DNA of 64,000 nucleotides from Rhynchopus sp. YZ270_cl-10 (taxonomy: Eukaryota > Euglenozoa > Diplonemea > Diplonemida > Diplonemidae): the NCBI GenBank assembly GCA_964035575.1, contig OZ037924.1:930001-994000 (forward strand). Reading direction: 5' to 3'. The translations under genes were made by a program, and so were the position numbers. This document shows, piece after piece, positions 61,396-64,000 of the stretch. The first letter of the stretch is position 1. Each line of letters starts with the position of its first letter. The notes beneath the pieces are model-generated. The model was not told the origin of the DNA. It made no database searches and saw only the letters and a list, made by a program, of their open reading frames with translations.

Positions 61396-61898
61396 TCCGT
61401 GTGCAGGGTGTGCATCCAGACCACACAGACCTTTCTCATGTCATGTGTCTAGTGATTGTCGATCCCAAAAAAGAAAAGAGAAAAAGAAAACAAGAGAAAA
61501 CCCTGATTTTATTTTGCGCCTAATTACCCTTCCATTGATCCCCGTTCGTTACCTGAAGGGTAGAGGCGGGAGTAGGACGTAGTGGTGTCCACGAAACGAG
61601 AGATAGGCGAGGAAAGGCTGCGTGGAGCTATACAAAAAAAGGGGGGGGAAATATTAAAAAAAGTGAGGTGTCTACACGGTATCAATTATTCAAAGACAAA
61701 GAGAAAACAGCGGCGCTACCAGATTCCATTATTTATGTGTGATATTTTTGAAGCTCACATTCTAAACATCCATCCTTCAGATATGATTCGTGCCCGATGC
61801 CACAGGATTTGTTCCCCCACAGACGTGCCATGACTCACCCGAATTACTATGATTCGACTATGTAATATTTTATGTGTTGGGTTATTTTCTTCGTATTA

Positions 61899-62297
61899 CC
61901 GTACACGTAAAAATGCTGGGGCAGAAAAATGTCCCAAGTTTCTGATTTCCCCCAAATTGTCCCAGAATTTTTGGCCGATTTCCAGCAGCGGGCATTTTCC
62001 TGACGATAATTACCAATTTTATGGCAACAGTTTTTAGAAATTGTTGCGTATCTGTGGCTTCGCCAGGAACCTTTGGGTGCCATGACCGTTTCTTTTGTAA
62101 ATGTACTGAATTACTGATAAGAAGGATGGCACCCACTACGGCTTGTGGATCACCAGTGGCTGCAAAGCTACCAAGGCTGCTCAGAGGAGGAGACGGGGTG
62201 GTTCACAACGATCAGAATTTTGAGAACATAAATTTTGGCCAGAGGCACGCAATAGGTGTGGGCCGGGGATCCCAGCATTTTTTTTTTTTTTTTACGG
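61899..62297. mobile_element. 399-base TIR element with TA borders
   Basis: Ends CCGTACACGTAAAAATGCTG and CAGCATTTTTTT..TACGG are inverted copies apart from a T-run expansion, and TA borders both (61897-61898, 62298-62299). A stretch near 62040 (TTGTTGCGTATCTGTGGCTT) resembles the inside of the 26268-26880 element, so the two are relatives or share a captured segment. No coding capacity. Confidence 0.6.
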
Positions 62298-62351
62298 TAT
62301 GTATCAACGTCCTTTACAGGATATTGGTGAGAGGAAGGAACATGACGCCGT

Positions 62352-62479
62352 AGTCTCTTGTCATGACATGTCACGTGCCAAGTGAAATGACAAGTGAAAT
62401 AGATGACAAGCAACCACTTGTCAATGCCAAGTGGTTTGCTTGTCTTTGACATGTCATTTCACTTGTCTGACAACAGACT
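62352..62479. repeat. 128-base hairpin rich in TGACA motifs
   Basis: Outer ends AGTCTCTTGTC/GACAACAGACT and inner arms GACAAGCAACCACTTG/CAAGTGGTTTGCTTGTC pair around a short loop near 62424. GACATGTCA occurs in both arms. It may be a small foldback element, and it shares TGACATGTCA with the element at 9216. Confidence 0.7.
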
Positions 62480-62571
62480 CGGCATCGTGAAGGGAGAGGG
62501 GAGAGGGGGGGTTTTTTCTTTATTTTGTATATTGTAGTGTAATGTGTTTTTCTAGTGTACAGTGGTGTGCA

Positions 62572-62645
62572 TATCCCCACCCACACACCCTAGTGGGCTA
62601 TACTCCGTTCAGGCGTTGCACACTCTAAATCCGTTATCAAACACC
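62572..62645 (+). repeat. repeat family F, single unit
   Basis: CACACACCCTAGTGGGCTAT, ACTCCGTTCAGGCGTTGCAC, CTCTAAATCCGTTATCAAAC. It matches the - strand of the first unit at 15190-15345. Confidence 0.8.
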
Positions 62646-63429
62646 ACACCCTCCGGGGACTGTAAACCCACAATGGCGGCGTGTGGCGGGCTTTTGTTTG
62701 TATGCTGTTTGGCAGTCTTTCCCAGCGTCGCTGATTCCGAAAAAATGGGTGCCTTTCCGGTATTACAAAATGCTCGAGACCCTCGTCTTGCGTCTGCCTA
62801 TCCCCCTCCCCGCTTGTTTTCCCCTCTTTTCTCCCCTGTGCTCAACACTTTCTGTACTTCGGGCAAACACAATCAAACCGTAATTTTGCATATTTATCGT
62901 TATCAAGTCGGGAGGGGGGGAAAAAGTGGCGCGAACAACAAACAAAACCTTTATTTTTTTTCTCCTCCCTATTTAGTCTTTTGAGCAACAAGCAAAGAGA
63001 AAGGAGTCTCTCGAGCATTTTTGTTGGTAAATGTACCTTGTCACGAGCGGGCTTCAAGTAAACCTTCTTTTTCTCTCTTTTGGTCCTTTGGTCGTTTGGT
63101 CTCCTTCACCCTCTAAAATGTGCTTGTTTATCTTTATTGCTTGTCACACATGATAAGTGGCCCCCTCTCCGAGGCTCAACATGGTCCTTCTCCGAGCAGC
63201 GTGCTTTTTAAAAGGTAACCATCCTATGGGTATGCTATCCCATTATATTTATGTGCCTTTGTATTCCAGCACATTGTCTGCACCGATTGCCAGCTTCACC
63301 CCCCTCTTTTTTAGTGTGAGTTTTCCGTCCACCACGAAGCCTTCCGGCTAACGTAATACTTGGAGACGCCCCTATCCCCCCCCCAAAAAAAAAACAAAAA
63401 CAAAAAAAAATAGGGGTAAGGACATTCTG

Positions 63430-63688
63430 GTACCCCCAAGTTTGACTTTTGGACAATTCAGACCCACAAGGTTTCGATAAAGACAATTCAGAACCACAAG
63501 GTTTACGATAAAGACAGTTCAGACCCACAAGGTTTACGATAAAGACACTTCAGAACCACAAGGTTTGCATTTTGGACAGTTCAACCCCACAAGGTTTGCA
63601 CTTTGGACAGTTCAGACCTTGTGGGTCTGAACTGTCCAAAATACAAACCTTGTGGTTCTGAACTGTCCAAAAGTCAAACCTTGTACGT
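63430..63688. repeat. array of about 35-base units with an inversion
   Basis: Six + units of the form (GGACAATTCAGACCCACAAG) GTTT plus CGATAAA or GCATTTT lie in a row. They alternate GACCC and GAACC, then turn at a perfect palindrome (GGACAGTTCAGACC, loop TTGTG, GGTCTGAACTGTCC; 63605-63637) into inverted units to about 63688. It sits next to a segment shared with the 19313 element. Confidence 0.8.
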
Positions 63689-63714
63689 GTTTTCTTCTTC
63701 TAAGGTGCTTGCTC

Positions 63715-63830
63715 TCCATACCTAGACCCTCGAATTTTTTTTCTTGACCCCATACATATGGGTGCATTTCGACGATTTGAGGCCATTCAAAGCAAAAGTT
63801 GGCACTTTTGATCATCTGCGGGGGTCTAAA
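63715..63830 (+). repeat. segment shared with the core of the 19313-19991 element
   Basis: CTCGAATTTTTTTTCTTGAC, ATTTCGACGATTTGAGGCCA, TTGGCACTTTTGATCATCTG and GGGGGTCTAAAACACGGTTT match 19569-19680 in order and spacing. Together with the array at 63430 it suggests another element of the same family with different ends; the other end may lie beyond the window. Confidence 0.75.
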
Positions 63831-63831
63831 A

Positions 63832-63996
63832 CACGGTTTTGCGTACACCACGCTGGATGATAGGGGTCACATCATGTGGCCATATATCAAGTTACACCGC
63901 AAAAATCTACCAGACCCTGTCTTCGTACAACGCCGCAGACAGGCCAAACATGCGTTGGACTCAGAGGAATGCCCGCTGTGCAGGTATCAAACATGA
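63832..63996 (+). other. possible terminal coding exon
   Basis: A + frame reads GFAYTTLDDRGHIMWPYIKL, HRKNLPDPVFVQRRR, ECPLCRYQT and stops at 63996. The composition is coding-like, and CPLC could be half of a zinc knuckle. There is no start codon that fits, and the frame emerges from repeat sequence, so it may be a remnant carried by the neighbouring element. Confidence 0.25.
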
Positions 63997-64000
63997 GAAC

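Larger units (their letters stand above)
61396..64000. other. 2.6-kb terminal spacer of repeats and foldbacks
   Basis: No confident gene. Opens with a family D 3' fragment (61450-61475, AGTGATTGTCGATCC). Listed separately: a TA-flanked element, a hairpin, a family F copy and a palindromic array. Near 63025 lies a weak family G relative (CTTGTCACGAGCGGGCTT). The last 170 bases may be coding. Confidence 0.55.

Noticed and set aside
63430-63688. Evenly spaced repeats resembling a CRISPR array
   Set aside because: The units are contiguous with no unique spacers, they invert at a palindrome, and the window is plainly eukaryotic.

Overview
The window is nuclear DNA of a unicellular eukaryote. Conventional introns (GTATG/GTACG donors, YAG acceptors, 60 to about 930 bases) interrupt conserved genes: VPS54, an armadillo protein and a giant coiled-coil protein. 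The spacers are AT-rich and full of homopolymer runs and short interspersed repeats. All twelve confident genes lie on the + strand, and several starts follow a pyrimidine tract ending in AG. Together with an adenylyl cyclase domain that resembles the trypanosomatid type, this suggests a euglenozoan-like genome (for example diplonemid or euglenid) with directional gene clusters and trans-splicing. That placement is inference; no rRNA or spliced-leader gene is present to settle it.

Layout. 0-5 kb: three tandem secreted SGNH/GDSL esterase genes, the last two a recent duplication. 5.4-8.8 kb: an armadillo-repeat protein in five exons. 11.2-12.0 kb: a mitochondrial carrier. 13.7-14.7 kb: a J-domain membrane protein. 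16.1-16.7 kb: a cyclophilin. 18.2-19.2 kb: a Spartan (SPRTN) DNA-protein crosslink protease. 21.0-23.5 kb: a PH-like plus metacaspase-like protein that appears to lack the catalytic His. 23.5-35.3 kb: a gene-poor island of foldback and TIR elements, some nested in other repeats. 35.3-38.5 kb: VPS54 of the GARP tethering complex, five exons. 39.0-57.6 kb: a probable three-exon gene for a coiled-coil protein of more than 5,800 residues, with a RanBP2-type zinc finger and eight near-identical repeats of about 300 residues. It runs into a 200-base assembly gap. 58.1-61.4 kb: an ammonium transporter fused to an adenylyl cyclase and a second, degenerate cyclase domain. 61.4-64 kb: repeats and foldback elements.

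The genes do not form one pathway. The strongest candidate for new biology is the Amt-adenylyl cyclase fusion, which reads as a one-protein ammonium sensor that could make cAMP. Next come the giant homogenised coiled-coil protein and the dense set of short repeat families that recur in spacers, 5' flanks and introns. Several TIR elements have readable target duplications because they landed inside copies of other repeats.
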